From contig OZ007574.1 in assembly GCA_963931925.1 (NCBI GenBank), positions 36,274,378 through 36,338,377 on the forward strand: DNA of 64,000 bases, in the 5' to 3' direction. The notes under the pieces were generated by a model. It searched no databases. It had not been told where the DNA came from and worked only from the letters and a program-made list of their open reading frames with translations. The position numbers and the translations under genes are program-made. Shown here one piece after another: positions 1-9,905 of the stretch; position 1 is the first letter of the stretch, and each line of letters starts with the position of its first letter. This DNA is from Onchidella celtica. Its lineage: Eukaryota > Mollusca > Gastropoda > Systellommatophora > Onchidiidae.

Positions 1-1150
1 TGTTAATCCGTGATTTTGGACCAGTTCATATGGTGTAAGTCCCTACAAAGATGCTTTTCGGTGAGGGGTGTTAGACTATAACAACAAACCCAAAATAGCA
101 AGGTAGAACAGAATGCTGAACTGACTAAATGGACTTGGAGTTGGACTCGATCTGAAAAGCGTAGTAATTCTAGAATTAATATTCGAAGGGTAATCACTGA
201 TTATTTGATTATGAGGAAGCCTCGCCCCTGCATGTATCTCTGGTAACAGTAACTGTCCCGTTTTATAAACGGTAAAAGACAGATTGCACCACTTCAGTTA
301 AATTAATAAAGTGGATGAAAAGTATATAAAATTATGGTAGATTACGTTAGAACTATGGCAAGGGATACTACTGGGACCAGTGGAGAAGGATATTATTCAA
401 ACAATCGTATGGGTTCTTTCCGAATCTCTCCCTCCATACGAATTCATCCAAATGGCCAGAAAGCATAGTGTTTTGCACACCAGCCACATGTTTGAACTAT
501 CTCTTATAGTTTTTGCAATAACATTTCACATGATTGGTGCAAAAAACCCGTCACGGGATCCACAAAATCTGGATGTGAAATACCACCAAGTGCTGAAAAG
601 GAGGTTACCGGAACAGCTGCAATATTATTTGTATGATAGTAACCCATCAGAATGAATTATGTTGCCGGAGCAATTCTCTGGATAACTAATGGTAGCGGCA
701 GATCTAATCTTTTTCAGCTTTCTCTTTGCTATCAAGCCCTTGTCAATCTGAAAGACCTGGCCCGGGGCCCCCAATGTGGTAAGGATTATTGGTTAAAAGG
801 TGGGAACATTACATCATGAAGGTAGCAGTACCACTGGACATTGGTGGACTGTGCCGGACTAGTATAATCGTTCACACTGGTGACAGGTTCCTTAAAACTA
901 GACCAGAGATAACAGCTGTACAATGCTAATGAAAGACAGATAGGAATTCTCCCAAAATGACCAGTCTTCAAAGACAATTTCACACCCTGGTAAAAGTGCA
1001 ATTTAGCCCCCGAGACTTCTCCTGCGCAGGTCAAGTGCGCACCTCCCAATTTCATTTTTTTTTAAATCAGCAGATATTTTCACACAGTCCTTAACCCTCG
1101 TCCTGTGGGAGGCCACTATACTGGCATCCCCGGGCGACATGCGAGGCCAA
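1..1150. other. Intergenic, no gene recognised
   Basis: I recognise no gene here. The longest plus-strand frame (380-655, 91 codons) shows no domain, repeated motif or splice-like ends, and an overlapping frame is also open for part of it, so it is probably chance. The right part leads into the non-LTR retrotransposon whose coding region starts near 1203; its exact 5' end cannot be fixed because no target-site duplication is evident. Confidence 0.4.
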
Positions 1151-1202
1151 TATTGTGGCCTACATACTGCAAACCGGGTCCAGCAGGAGGCCAATATAAT
1201 GT

Positions 1203-2441
1203 ATGGTAGCGCTGCTCCTTGTGTTTTGTTTATTCGGTTCCGCAACTGTCGTTTTTTTCACGTTTTTTTTTCCCACACTATTTTCGCGTGTTATCTATCC
1301 TGTCACCCCTACTATATCTATTGGTACCTGGAACGTCAGAACAATGCGCCCAGGCTTGCAACAGCAAGATCTCACTGATATTGACTCCATCAGGAAATCC
1401 CAAATTATTGATCGAGAACTTCAGCTACTAAACATCGACATCGCTGCCCTTCAAGAAACTCGACTTCCCGACTCCGGGTCAGTCAAAGAAGAAAACTACA
1501 CCTTCTTCTGGCAGGGCCTTAGCAGCGAACAGCCGAGAATCCACGGCGTGGGCTTCGCCGTAAAAAACTCCCTTATCAATTCGATCGCAACTCCAATTGG
1601 AGTGTCAGAACGCATCATGACACTCAGACTGAACACCCGGTCTGGTTTTACCAACATTATCTGTGTCTATGCCCCAACACTTACCTCCTCTGACGAAACC
1701 AAAGACATTTTCTACGAGGCATTGCAGAGGACTCTCCACAACATCCCTCTCACCGAAGGCCTGCTAATTCTGGGTGACTTTAACGCTCGAGTGGGGGCAG
1801 ATCACTCCGCATGGCCAAAGTGCATTGGGCACTTCGGCATTGGCAACATCAACGAAAACGGGCAGCGCCTTCTGGAGCTATGCTCCGTAAACTCATTATG
1901 TGTTACAAACACGTACTTTGACCTTAAGAGATGCCAAAGAACATCATGGCGCCATCCCAGGTCTGTCCATTGGCATCAATTAGATCTTATTCTCTCAAGG
2001 AGGAAGAGTTTGGGCTGTATAAAAATAACTCGTTCCCTCCACAGTGCTGACTGTGACACCGACCATGCACTGGTAGTCAGCAAAATCAAAATTTCGGCCA
2101 AGAAAATATACAGATCAAAAGCCCCTTCAATCCCCAAGATCAATGTAACAGCAATCAGAGATGAATCAAATAGAAAGTCATTTGAAAAGTTATTTGCTGA
2201 AAGCATGGATAATGTCACCCAATGTGACTCGGTAGATGAAACATGGAACACTCTCAGTTCAAAAATTCATGACTGTGCCATCAAGTCTTTTGGACAGCAT
2301 AAAGTTTCAAACAACGACTGGGTAGCCCAGAACAGCGAAATTCTCCTACCTCTCACTGAGCAAAAGAAATCTGCTTTCAATGAGTATAACAAAAATTGCA
2401 ATCAGAGTACAAAAAACTTGTTTGAAAAATGCAAGAGCTAA
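1203..2441 (+). CDS. Endonuclease (exonuclease-endonuclease-phosphatase) half of retrotransposon polyprotein
   Basis: The endonuclease nicks target DNA to prime reverse transcription. Visible motifs in order are IGTWNVRTMRPG (first catalytic strand, Asn), a D-I-A-A-L-Q-E-T-R strand with the metal-binding Glu, LILGDFNARVG (Asp/Asn pair), a W-R-H-P-x(7)-Q-L-D-L-I-L segment, and CDTDHALVVSKI with the terminal Asp-His. These are the expected EEP-fold signatures of APE-type non-LTR endonucleases. The first ~40 residues after the 1203 start are hydrophobic and may not be real protein; translation could begin later. The frame ends at 2439-2441 inside the linker towards RT, where the +1 frame opens, so the natural product is almost certainly a fused EN-RT protein. 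Confidence 0.88.
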   Translation: MVALLLVFCLFGSATVVFFTFFFPTLFSRVIYPVTPTISIGTWNVRTMRPGLQQQDLTDIDSIRKSQIIDRELQLLNIDIAALQETRLPDSGSVKEENYTFFWQGLSSEQPRIHGVGFAVKNSLINSIATPIGVSERIMTLRLNTRSGFTNIICVYAPTLTSSDETKDIFYEALQRTLHNIPLTEGLLILGDFNARVGADHSAWPKCIGHFGIGNINENGQRLLELCSVNSLCVTNTYFDLKRCQRTSWRHPRSVHWHQLDLILSRRKSLGCIKITRSLHSADCDTDHALVVSKIKISAKKIYRSKAPSIPKINVTAIRDESNRKSFEKLFAESMDNVTQCDSVDETWNTLSSKIHDCAIKSFGQHKVSNNDWVAQNSEILLPLTEQKKSAFNEYNKNCNQSTKNLFEKCKS

Positions 2442-4444
2442 ACTTCAGCTGGAGGTAAGACGTTGCGCCAACAAATACTGGACAGACTTTTGTAACAGCA
2501 TACAAGAGGCAAATGAAAAGGGAGATATGAAAACCGCCTTTAGTCAGATGAAAGTAGCTCTTGGGCCAATCATCACCAAAAGCGCCCCACTTAAGTCTGT
2601 AAATGGTGAACCCATCACAGATAAAAATGAACAACTGAATAGGTGGGTAGAGCATTACTCTCTGTTGTATTCAACTGAGAAAAATATTCCACCAGATTTT
2701 GAGGAACACCTCCAAAAACTGCCAATAATGGCCGAACTTGACGCTGAACCTTCCTTAGTCGAGCTTTCCAATGCAATCGACCACCTGTCTGCTGGAAAAG
2801 CCACAGGAAGTGACAACATTCCTGCAGAGGTATTAAAAGACCTAAAAGGCCCACTATTACCACACCTGTATAATCTGTTACTGCAGTGTTGGAAAGAAGG
2901 CGTGATACCACATGATACGAGAGACGCCAAAATTGTCACACTTTACAAGAACAAAGGAGACAAAGGCGACTGCAACAACTATCGAGGCATATCCCTCCTC
3001 AGCACTACTGGAAAGGCTTTTGCTCGCGTCATCCTCTGCCGCCTTCATCAACTGGCGGAAAAAGTCTTACCAGAAACACAATGTGGCTTTCGAAGCAAAC
3101 GATCAACTATTGACATATTTGCACTTCGGCAAATCCAAGAAAAATGTAAAGAACAAAACAGGCCGCTTATAACATGCTTTGTGGACCTAACAAAGGCTTT
3201 CGACACCGTAAGCCGATCTGGCCTGTATGCAGTCCTTAAATCCATAGGCTGTCCACCAACATTGCTAAAACTTATTGCATCCTTCCACACTGACATGAGG
3301 GCATGTGTCAACTTTGAGGGCTGCACATCCAATTCATTTGCTGTAAACAGCGGTGTGAAGCAGGGATGTGTTCTTGCTCCTACCTTATTTGGTATATATT
3401 TTGCAGCCCTACTCAAGAATGCCTTTGGTCAATGTTCAGGTGGAGTACTTATTAACACCAGAGTGGACGGCTCCATTTTTAATGTTGCCAGACTAAAAGC
3501 AAAATCTCGTACAGAGCATATTATGTTACAAGAGCTCCTCTTCGCAGATGATGCTGCAATCGTGGCCCACGATGAAACCACGCTCCAGGCTCTCATCAAT
3601 AGCCTTGCCAAAGCCTGTGACAAATTCATGCTAAAGATCAGTGTCTCAAAAACTGTAGTTTTGACACAAGGCTTGAGAAACCCCAACCCAATCATGCTGA
3701 ATGGCTCTCCTCTGGAGCAAGTGGGAAAATTCTGCTACCTAGGCTCAACCATCAGTGGTAGCACAGACATAACAACTGAAATAAATGCCAGAATAGGAAA
3801 GGCGGCCACAGCTTTTGGCAAACTCTCAAAAAGGGTGTGGAACAATAGCAAGCTGACCATCAAAACAAAGGTACTCGTGTACCAAACTTGCGTCCTAAGC
3901 ACCCTGCTGTATGGCTCAGAGACATGGACCACCTACTCCAAACATGAAAGATCCCTCAACTCCTTCCACCTGCGCTGCCTACGCAAAATTCTCAAGATCA
4001 AGTGGCAAGACAGGATCTCAAATATCGAAGTTCTGAGCCGAGCCAACATTCCATCAACTCAGGCTCTCCTAGGCAAAAAAAGACTGCGGTGGCTTGGACA
4101 TCTCCACCGTATGGAAAATGATCGCATCCCCAGACAAATTCTCTACGGGGAACTTGCTACTGGCAACCGACCCAGAGGTAGGCCACATCTGCGATTCAAA
4201 GACACTTGCAAGGTCACGATGAAAGCATTCAACATCGACCCCAATGAATGGGAGAACCTTGCAAATGATCGAAGCAGATGGAGACAAAAATTGCGCAGTG
4301 GCACGCTCGCAATAGACTTCAAGGCAAAAGAAACATACCTGACAAAACGACAGAGGCGGAATGAAAACACTCGCCAAAGTGAACCCAAAAGACTGACCTG
4401 CAATCACTGCCATCGCACTCTCGGGTCAAACATTGGTAGAATAA
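2380..4444 (+). CDS. Reverse transcriptase half of retrotransposon polyprotein, C-terminus interrupted
   Basis: This half copies the element RNA into DNA at the nicked target. Motifs in order: GSDNIPAEVLK, a YRGISLLSTTGKAFARVIL block, QCGFRSKRSTID, FVDLTKAFDTV (catalytic Asp), GVKQGCVLAPTLFGIYF, LLFADDAAIVAHDE (catalytic DD pair), and CYLGSTIS. A long thumb and C-terminal region follows with YGSETWTTYSK, LRCLRKILKIKWQD, RLRWLGHLHRME and RGRP. A CCHC finger begins at CNHC and is cut after SNIGRI by the insertion at 4445. The open frame runs on to 4521 only by reading into the inserted element. After that element the frame continues S-H-E-R-S-C to a stop at 5430-5432, completing the His and last Cys of the finger. 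The start at 2380 is just the first Met; the real N-terminus is the endonuclease. Confidence 0.92.
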
Positions 4445-4596
4445 GGGTAGACCCACACCGAGATCAGACCCGACGGTCAGACCAGACCGTCTTCCGGTGC
4501 AAAAGAATGTGCACCGGTTGAATAGTAATCACAGGTAATAAAAACTGGCGATCGGCCCACACCGAAACCCGACGTCCCGGATCAGACCGTTTAGGA

Positions 4597-4733
4597 ATGA
4601 AGGTGTTCATTCCACACCGACCGTCGGGCGAAAGGGGAGATAATTATAGGGGTCTTTTCCTCTCTCACAACAGAGACTACATACAAAAGCAATGGGAATC
4701 TATTGCTAATGAGATGAAATCTGAGGGTAAGCT
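4597..4733 (+). pseudogene. Possible remnant exon inside the Harbinger-like element
   Basis: A short open segment reads ...N-R-D-Y-I-Q-K-Q-W-E-S-I-A-N-E-M-K-S-E-G and is followed directly by a good splice-donor sequence (GAGGGTAAGC near 4723-4732). The W-x-x-I-A-x-E-M pattern resembles the Myb/MADF-type DNA-binding accessory protein of autonomous Harbinger elements. The match is short and could be chance; the downstream frame runs into a valine-rich microsatellite translation. Confidence 0.25.
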
Positions 4734-4767
4734 ATATCATTTTTGCCTTTTTTCTTTTGTCGTCGTT

Positions 4768-4830
4768 GTCATCGTTGTTGTTGTTGTTGCTGTTGTTGTT
4801 GTTGTTGGTGGTGGTGATGATGATGATGAT
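4768..4830. repeat. GTT and GAT trinucleotide microsatellite
   Basis: Consecutive GTT/GTC units followed by GGT and GAT units. It lies inside the Harbinger-like element. Confidence 0.9.
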
Positions 4831-5128
4831 TAATTTTGTTGATTGTATGGAGATATGATATAAAAATGAGACATACAGTGTACTTAAAAGCATTTCAATG
4901 CCCACATCTTTTATTTTATTCAAGTACATGTACATGAAGAGGTCTAGAACTAGAACCAGATTTATTCATTCTAGTTGATTTCACTGTAACCTCTGCTTGC
5001 ATACCATTGCCACACCCCCTCTTCCTATCCCATTTTCCAGCCCCCTTCCCATAACCAACGTGTGTATTTTATTACCCGGCCCACCTCAACAGATAACACT
5101 CCAAACAATGAATGCACTGTAAATGATC

Positions 5129-5268
5129 TCCCTCTCTCTCTCTCTCTTCTCTTTCTCTCTCTCTCTGTCTTTCTCTTTGTATCTCTCTCTCTCTCTGTCC
5201 CTCCCTCCATCTTTCTCCCCCCCCCCCCCCCCCCCCCTACCGTCCCTCTCTCTCTCTCTCTCCAACTT
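5129..5268. repeat. CT-rich microsatellite with C homopolymer
   Basis: Runs of CT dinucleotides interrupted by a C-run of about 20 near 5218-5237, then more CT. Open frames on the opposite strand here are Arg/Glu-rich translations of the repeat, not genes. Confidence 0.9.
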
Positions 5269-5548
5269 GGAACACATATTTTTAAGCACAGCCTAGCTTG
5301 TCTGACCGTCGGGTTCCGGTGGCTGTGTGGGCGGCGCAGCCGGCAAAAAATCGTCGGGTCTGGTCTGACCGCCGGGTCTGATGTCGGTATGGGTCTAGCC
5401 TAAGCCACGAGAGAAGCTGTCAGTCAAAGTGAAAGTGAATATTCTAGCTGCTAAGACCGTCTGTAAAGACGCTAAAGGCCATATATACTATATCTAACAA
5501 AATGGTATCGTCCGATTACGTTTATTACGATGCAACTATTCGTAACTA

Positions 5549-6194
5549 CAGTGCACTCTCCCGATTACGACATCTCCGAATAACGACATTCTCCCGATAA
5601 CGACATTGACCCCCGGTCCCGATTTTTTTACTATATGTTATTAGTAATAAAACTCTCTAAATAGCGACATACTTTTTAGACCACTCTCCGGATAACGACA
5701 TTGAGTTAGCAATAATCGGCTGTGACTTTGCTAGATACAAAAATAAAAATAGCTAAAATATTGTTTCCGGTCAGTTTCATTTCATTCTCTGAGCCAATAA
5801 AAACACTTCTTTTCCGACCAATGAAAAAAAAAACAAACAAACAAAAAAAACATTTTTAATGTGGCCATGTGTTCAGTTGTATTATTAAATACAGCTGCAC
5901 TCATGCCGGTCCCAAGCCCGGATAAACAACAGAGGGAAAATGACACACAAAAAACAACAACAACAAAAAAAACAAACAAACAAAAAACACACACAACACA
6001 CACACACACTTCGTGTATTTTACATGTTTAGAAAGTCCGATCACTGATCACCCACTATGGTTGGTACGTTACATTCTAAGGGTCTAACCACACCCCTTTT
6101 TCCGCCATCTTGAAAATCTCCGAATAACGACATGTTCCCGATAACGACATGCACCTCTGGTCCCGAGCCATGTCGTTATCGTGAGAGTGCACTG
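5549..6194. mobile_element. Tigger/pogo-like MITE
   Basis: The ends are CAGTGCACTCTCCCGATTAC at the left and the inverted match ending GAGAGTGCACTG at the right, each next to TA (5547-5548 and 6195-6196). Both ends carry several sub-terminal copies of a CGATAACGACAT-type motif. TA duplication, CAGTGC ends and reiterated internal motifs are typical of Tigger-type members of the Tc1/mariner superfamily. The 646-bp interior holds AT- and CA-rich simple sequence and no transposase, so it is non-autonomous. Confidence 0.82.
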
Positions 6195-6730
6195 TATTCA
6201 TCATACTCATGTAATAGTACTGACGGTCTGAAGTTCGAACTGGGGAAAATCTTGGGGAAACTTTTACTTTGATGCTGGTTGTCATCTACATGTGAAATGA
6301 GAAGAAAGGGGCCATGTGCGTATTTGAGACACTGTTCTATGTCTGTAATATGAAATCCAATGTAATACTAGGGCATGCCGCATAAGGGCATCTGTCAGTA
6401 AGTTTTTCATCAGGGAAAACTGGGAGAAAATGACCGACTTTGTTGTTGGTCGTTGTCTTTGTTTGATGCGGTAATTAGAGAGAGATTGTTGTTTTGATTA
6501 AACTGCTATTCAGTACTAGTATGTGCTCTACGAGCTGGAAATCAAATCTCTTGCTAAAACTGACATCACACTTTCATAGTAGGCCTACGTGGAAGCTTTA
6601 CATAGTAGAGGAGGGAGAAGGCAATGCCACGATACATGTGGTTAGTAAATTAAACACCTGGCTTAAAAAATAATTTGTTCACCTGAATGGTCTGACTTAG
6701 GGACAGAAAAAGCGCAGAGGTCTTGGGTAA

Positions 6731-6944
6731 GGAGGACTTCCGAATGAGTTCCATAACTCGACAAGTGCATATAGGCATTGTCAGATTGATATGTAACGAC
6801 GTGAGGGTCTAGACAGTTTGTATCATCGAGGCCTTAGGCCGATGTTCGTCTGGGCATTAATCAGATTGACACATCAGGGAAAGCCGCCGGGGTAGCTATG
6901 TACTGTTTTCAATCAGGCTATGGAACGCATTCGGAAGTCCTTCC
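6731..6944. mobile_element. 214-bp MITE with 9-bp target duplication (MULE-like)
   Basis: Inverted ends of about 26 bp: GGAGGACTTCCGAATG at the left and the reverse complement of CATTCGGAAGTCCTTCC at the right, both continuing through a GTTCCATA segment. The 9-mer CTTGGGTAA is present immediately outside both ends (6722-6730 and 6945-6953). A 9-bp duplication is characteristic of Mutator-like elements. It has no coding capacity. Confidence 0.8.
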
Positions 6945-6953
6945 CTTGGGTAA

Positions 6954-9580
6954 ATGATAAAACGTGTGTTAAACGGCATGTAAATGCAGAAAATTCTTGA
7001 TTATGGGCCTTCCATTTAACAATAGAACTTACTGCATATCATCACAAGTACCTTATCCAAATGTCATAGGGGTCACTTACGATTTATCCACCACTATTGT
7101 TTATATTGCCTCCTAAAGTAAACACAATACACGTGTTCAAAAGGACCGGTTGACTTGACCGCCGAGGTTATCGGCAACATGCAAACAATCGGCTGACTGG
7201 CCGCTGGCTATCCCCGTACCGGGCATTACGTGGACAAGTTCACTCAACGTAGGCCGAGGGTTAAAAGGAAAAGTCACGTGCCTTTAGTCGGAATTCTAGG
7301 CATGAATTGCCAACCCGAGCGTTTACCGTAGCCTAAAAAAAAAAAAACATCTCTACAGCAGACTAACTCGCTCCTCTGTAACCCCTCCGGCCATGGCCGC
7401 TCCTGAAGTCACATCCTTGTGGGGGATCTGTGAGCCCCCGCAGTTTGAAAAATGAACTATAACGGAGGGAGTGGCCAGTGGGTTTTGCTCTGGGAATATC
7501 GGAACATGGATGTGCAGAAAAGGGCTAAACTGCACTTTGGCCCACACCCTTATGGGATGGACATCTCCCCATTCTCTGCTCACCTCGACCGCATTTCACC
7601 TGGGACATTAAGTGGCCACAGGTAGCCTACTGCAGGAAGGTGGAGTCGGCACTTGTTTGTAGCAAAGTGCGGTCCCGTCGATTCGTCCGCCATCTTCCCC
7701 AGTTCTGGGCGGATTCTGCGTGTCAGTGGATTCGATAAGCGGAGAGGCAGACAGGAGTGCATGTTCTACAAATCTGTAAATGAGACAATCATATTGTTAG
7801 ACTGGACTCAAAACAATGCTCAAAATCTTCCTGTTTGAAGAAAGAAGCGGTAACCGGAACTAGATCTAGAGAAAATAAGGATTAGGCGAACCGAGGTTGT
7901 AGTGCCTAGTTAGTGCTCAGGAAAGGAAAGCGAGAGTGAAAGAAGGAAGAAAGAAAAATGATCAAGATGGGACTAGAACCCGCGACCTCTGCTACGGACG
8001 TACTCTTTTAGTTTCGCACTTTTGTGTGGGCCTAATTTGTGCATACTCTTCCCCATAACTTTCATTTTTCCGTTCTTATCAGACAAGTTTCCCATTGTTC
8101 CTACCATGCACAAAACATTCGACCTATGTCCCACTTTCCGACGTCCAAGGGCATCCTGTATACCATGACTTTCACAAAGACAGAATAAAGAATAAAATAA
8201 AACAAACCTGAAAACGACGCAAATACGTGAAATTTCAATTCTCTTATTGGTTAGTAATCTCATCAAGAAACGGAAGATGGAGACAATGCAGATTTGCGTT
8301 TGTGATATTCGACTCAGTGTGGACAAAATCTGACCCCAAGAGGGCTGCGAAAAGGAAGAACAGAGAGAAAAAGAGAATAATGTGTTACTAAAATCTCTCT
8401 AAAGGCAAGGTCAAACTATAATTTGAAGAGACTGAAATACATTGCATGCTCAGTTATTCTACATTCCCAGAAATAATCCACTGTCAGTCACGGTAGATGT
8501 GTATTATTGTCACAGCATTCAAGTATTGGATTTGGGTGACTAGGGTTCGAATTTCAGTTGAAAATCCATCCCCGTCTCACACGGAAATCTTTCTCAGATT
8601 AGAGCAAATTAAGGAGGCGTTCCAATTGGTGTCGCTCAAAAGGGATGTTAGAAGAACAAGAGCAATACGATCGCCCGTCAGAAAGGTTTGAGACGTCCAA
8701 AGTTCGGATTCTGTTCAGGACTGGGTCCAGTCTATCTAATGTCTCTTGACATTTATAATTAGAATGAGTCTAATTATAGTGGTTGCCCAAGAGCGGTCCA
8801 AATGTCATCTCTGATATAGACTCATTATATTGAAAAGACAATCGACCTGCACCCCATCAACAGTCTTAACTCGAGAAAAAAGAAAAGTGCATTATAGCTT
8901 CTTTAAGTTCCTTGGGTGAGAGTTAACTAAACGTGTCTTGTTTTCCAAAAGACAGATTTAAACCACTGTCATTAATGATGTAAGAGAGAAATTCCTCCAT
9001 CTCACTCCCCTCCCCCTTACCCCCGGCCAACAACGCCAAAAAAAAAAAAAAAAGCTTAAACAAAGCACGGCCAAGCTTCTGCTCCAAATCCACCTGAGCA
9101 TTACAAATAGAAACTAAAAAATTTAAGACAATTTTTTTTTTTTTTTAAATAAAAAATCCTGAAGTGATTACTGCTCGGGAAAAAAAAGTGGCACGGGGAC
9201 TCCAGCACACACTACCCTCCTAGCACACCAGGTGTACAAGTCTGACTATGTGGTTGCGAGAGCACTTTTCCCATGACATGGACGATCCTAAGTCTAATAC
9301 TATAGTACCACTTGCCCCTTAAGATCTAAGGAAGTAGGTTCTAATCCGTATGTTTTGTCCGGCCTACCCCCGACCAAACTCCACCCCAACTCTCAGTCCC
9401 TCAGTAGCGCCTTAAGGGAGGAAATCTCGCCAGACCCTAAGCTTTACAGGCTAGTTGGGCATGACTAGCCGTGCGAATACCTTGGTCGACCGCCGACCTC
9501 GACGCTACATGGAAGCAGGAGCCAGTGACCACCCAGGTTTCCCACGAGTGGCTGTTCTGTACTATAAATGATTTGAGGTC
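6954..9580. other. Intergenic, no gene recognised
   Basis: AT-rich sequence with short homopolymers. Minus-strand frames at 7353-7583, 7580-7762 and 7973-8326 show no family features. A B-box-like GGGTTCTAGTCCC on the minus strand near 7972 and GGGTTCGAATTTC near 8542 could be decayed SINE promoters, but I could not find matching A boxes. Confidence 0.4.
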
Positions 9581-9589
9581 TTTATTTTA

Positions 9590-9905
9590 GGAGGTTCGCT
9601 GCCCTTGGCATTTACACCTCACTTTACTTGTTTTATTATTTCTTGTTCTGGCGGGGGGGGGGGGGAGGGAGATGATATGGATAAATTTTAATCTATTAAT
9701 TTCAATTTTGCCCGGGCAGCGGCCTTTCGGCCTGCTCTTTACGATTTCCAACTGCCAAGGTATCTTTAACGTGCGCAACGTGCACACGGGCCCTCCGAAT
9801 TTTTTCGTCCTTATCCGAGAAGACTAGGTACTCGATCCTACCCCCCAATAGGACCAGGGACTTGAAAATATGAGAAAAATCCAATTTCCAAGAACTACTC
9901 GATCC
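9590..9905 (-). repeat. SINE family A, partial copy
   Basis: The segment from about 9700 to 9880 is nearly identical to the body of the fuller copy at 47145-47592: GCCCGGGCAGCGGCC, a CGCAACGTGCACACGGGCCC core and the CGAGAAGACTAGGTACTCG block. A G-run (about 9653-9664) precedes the body. The tRNA-related head is missing or degraded. Confidence 0.7.

Larger units (their letters stand above)
4445..5400. mobile_element. PIF/Harbinger-like non-autonomous DNA transposon inserted in retrotransposon copy 1
   Basis: The ends form imperfect terminal inverted repeats: GGGTAGACCCACACCGA at the left matches the reverse complement of the right end, and homology continues inward through the ATCAGACC and GACGGTCAGACC segments for about 40 bp. 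Target-site duplications TAA flank it at 4442-4444 and 5401-5403. A 3-bp TAA/TTA duplication with GG-starting ends is the signature of the PIF/Harbinger superfamily. Removing the element plus one TAA restores the RT reading frame of the host retrotransposon. Sub-terminal copies of the ACCGA...CCCGACG block sit near 4558 and 4614. No transposase is present. Inside are a GTT/GAT microsatellite (about 4768-4830), a TC-rich tract and a C-run. Confidence 0.85.
1203..5432 (+). mobile_element. RTE-like non-LTR retrotransposon, copy 1, nearly full length
   Basis: This is an autonomous-type element with an apurinic-like endonuclease (1203-2441) followed by reverse transcriptase (from 2380), both in one orientation and with no separate gag frame. 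A sibling on the minus strand at 52046-53278 shares the RT core, the C-terminal finger and a similar 3' end, including a short segment around GACCGTCTGYAAAGACG. Two lesions inactivate this copy: a one-base frame change in the 62-nt overlap of the two halves, and a DNA transposon inserted at 4445-5400. Beyond the insertion the RT frame resumes and reaches a stop at 5430-5432. The 3' end probably lies near 5490. The clade (RTE or a related group) is inferred from motif style and lack of gag, not from a tree. Confidence 0.88.

Noticed and set aside
380-655. 91-codon plus-strand open frame near the left edge
   Set aside because: No domain, no homology I recognise, no splice context; a second frame is open over part of it.
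5025-5289. Arg/Glu-rich frames on the minus strand
   Set aside because: They are translations of the CT microsatellite and C-run.
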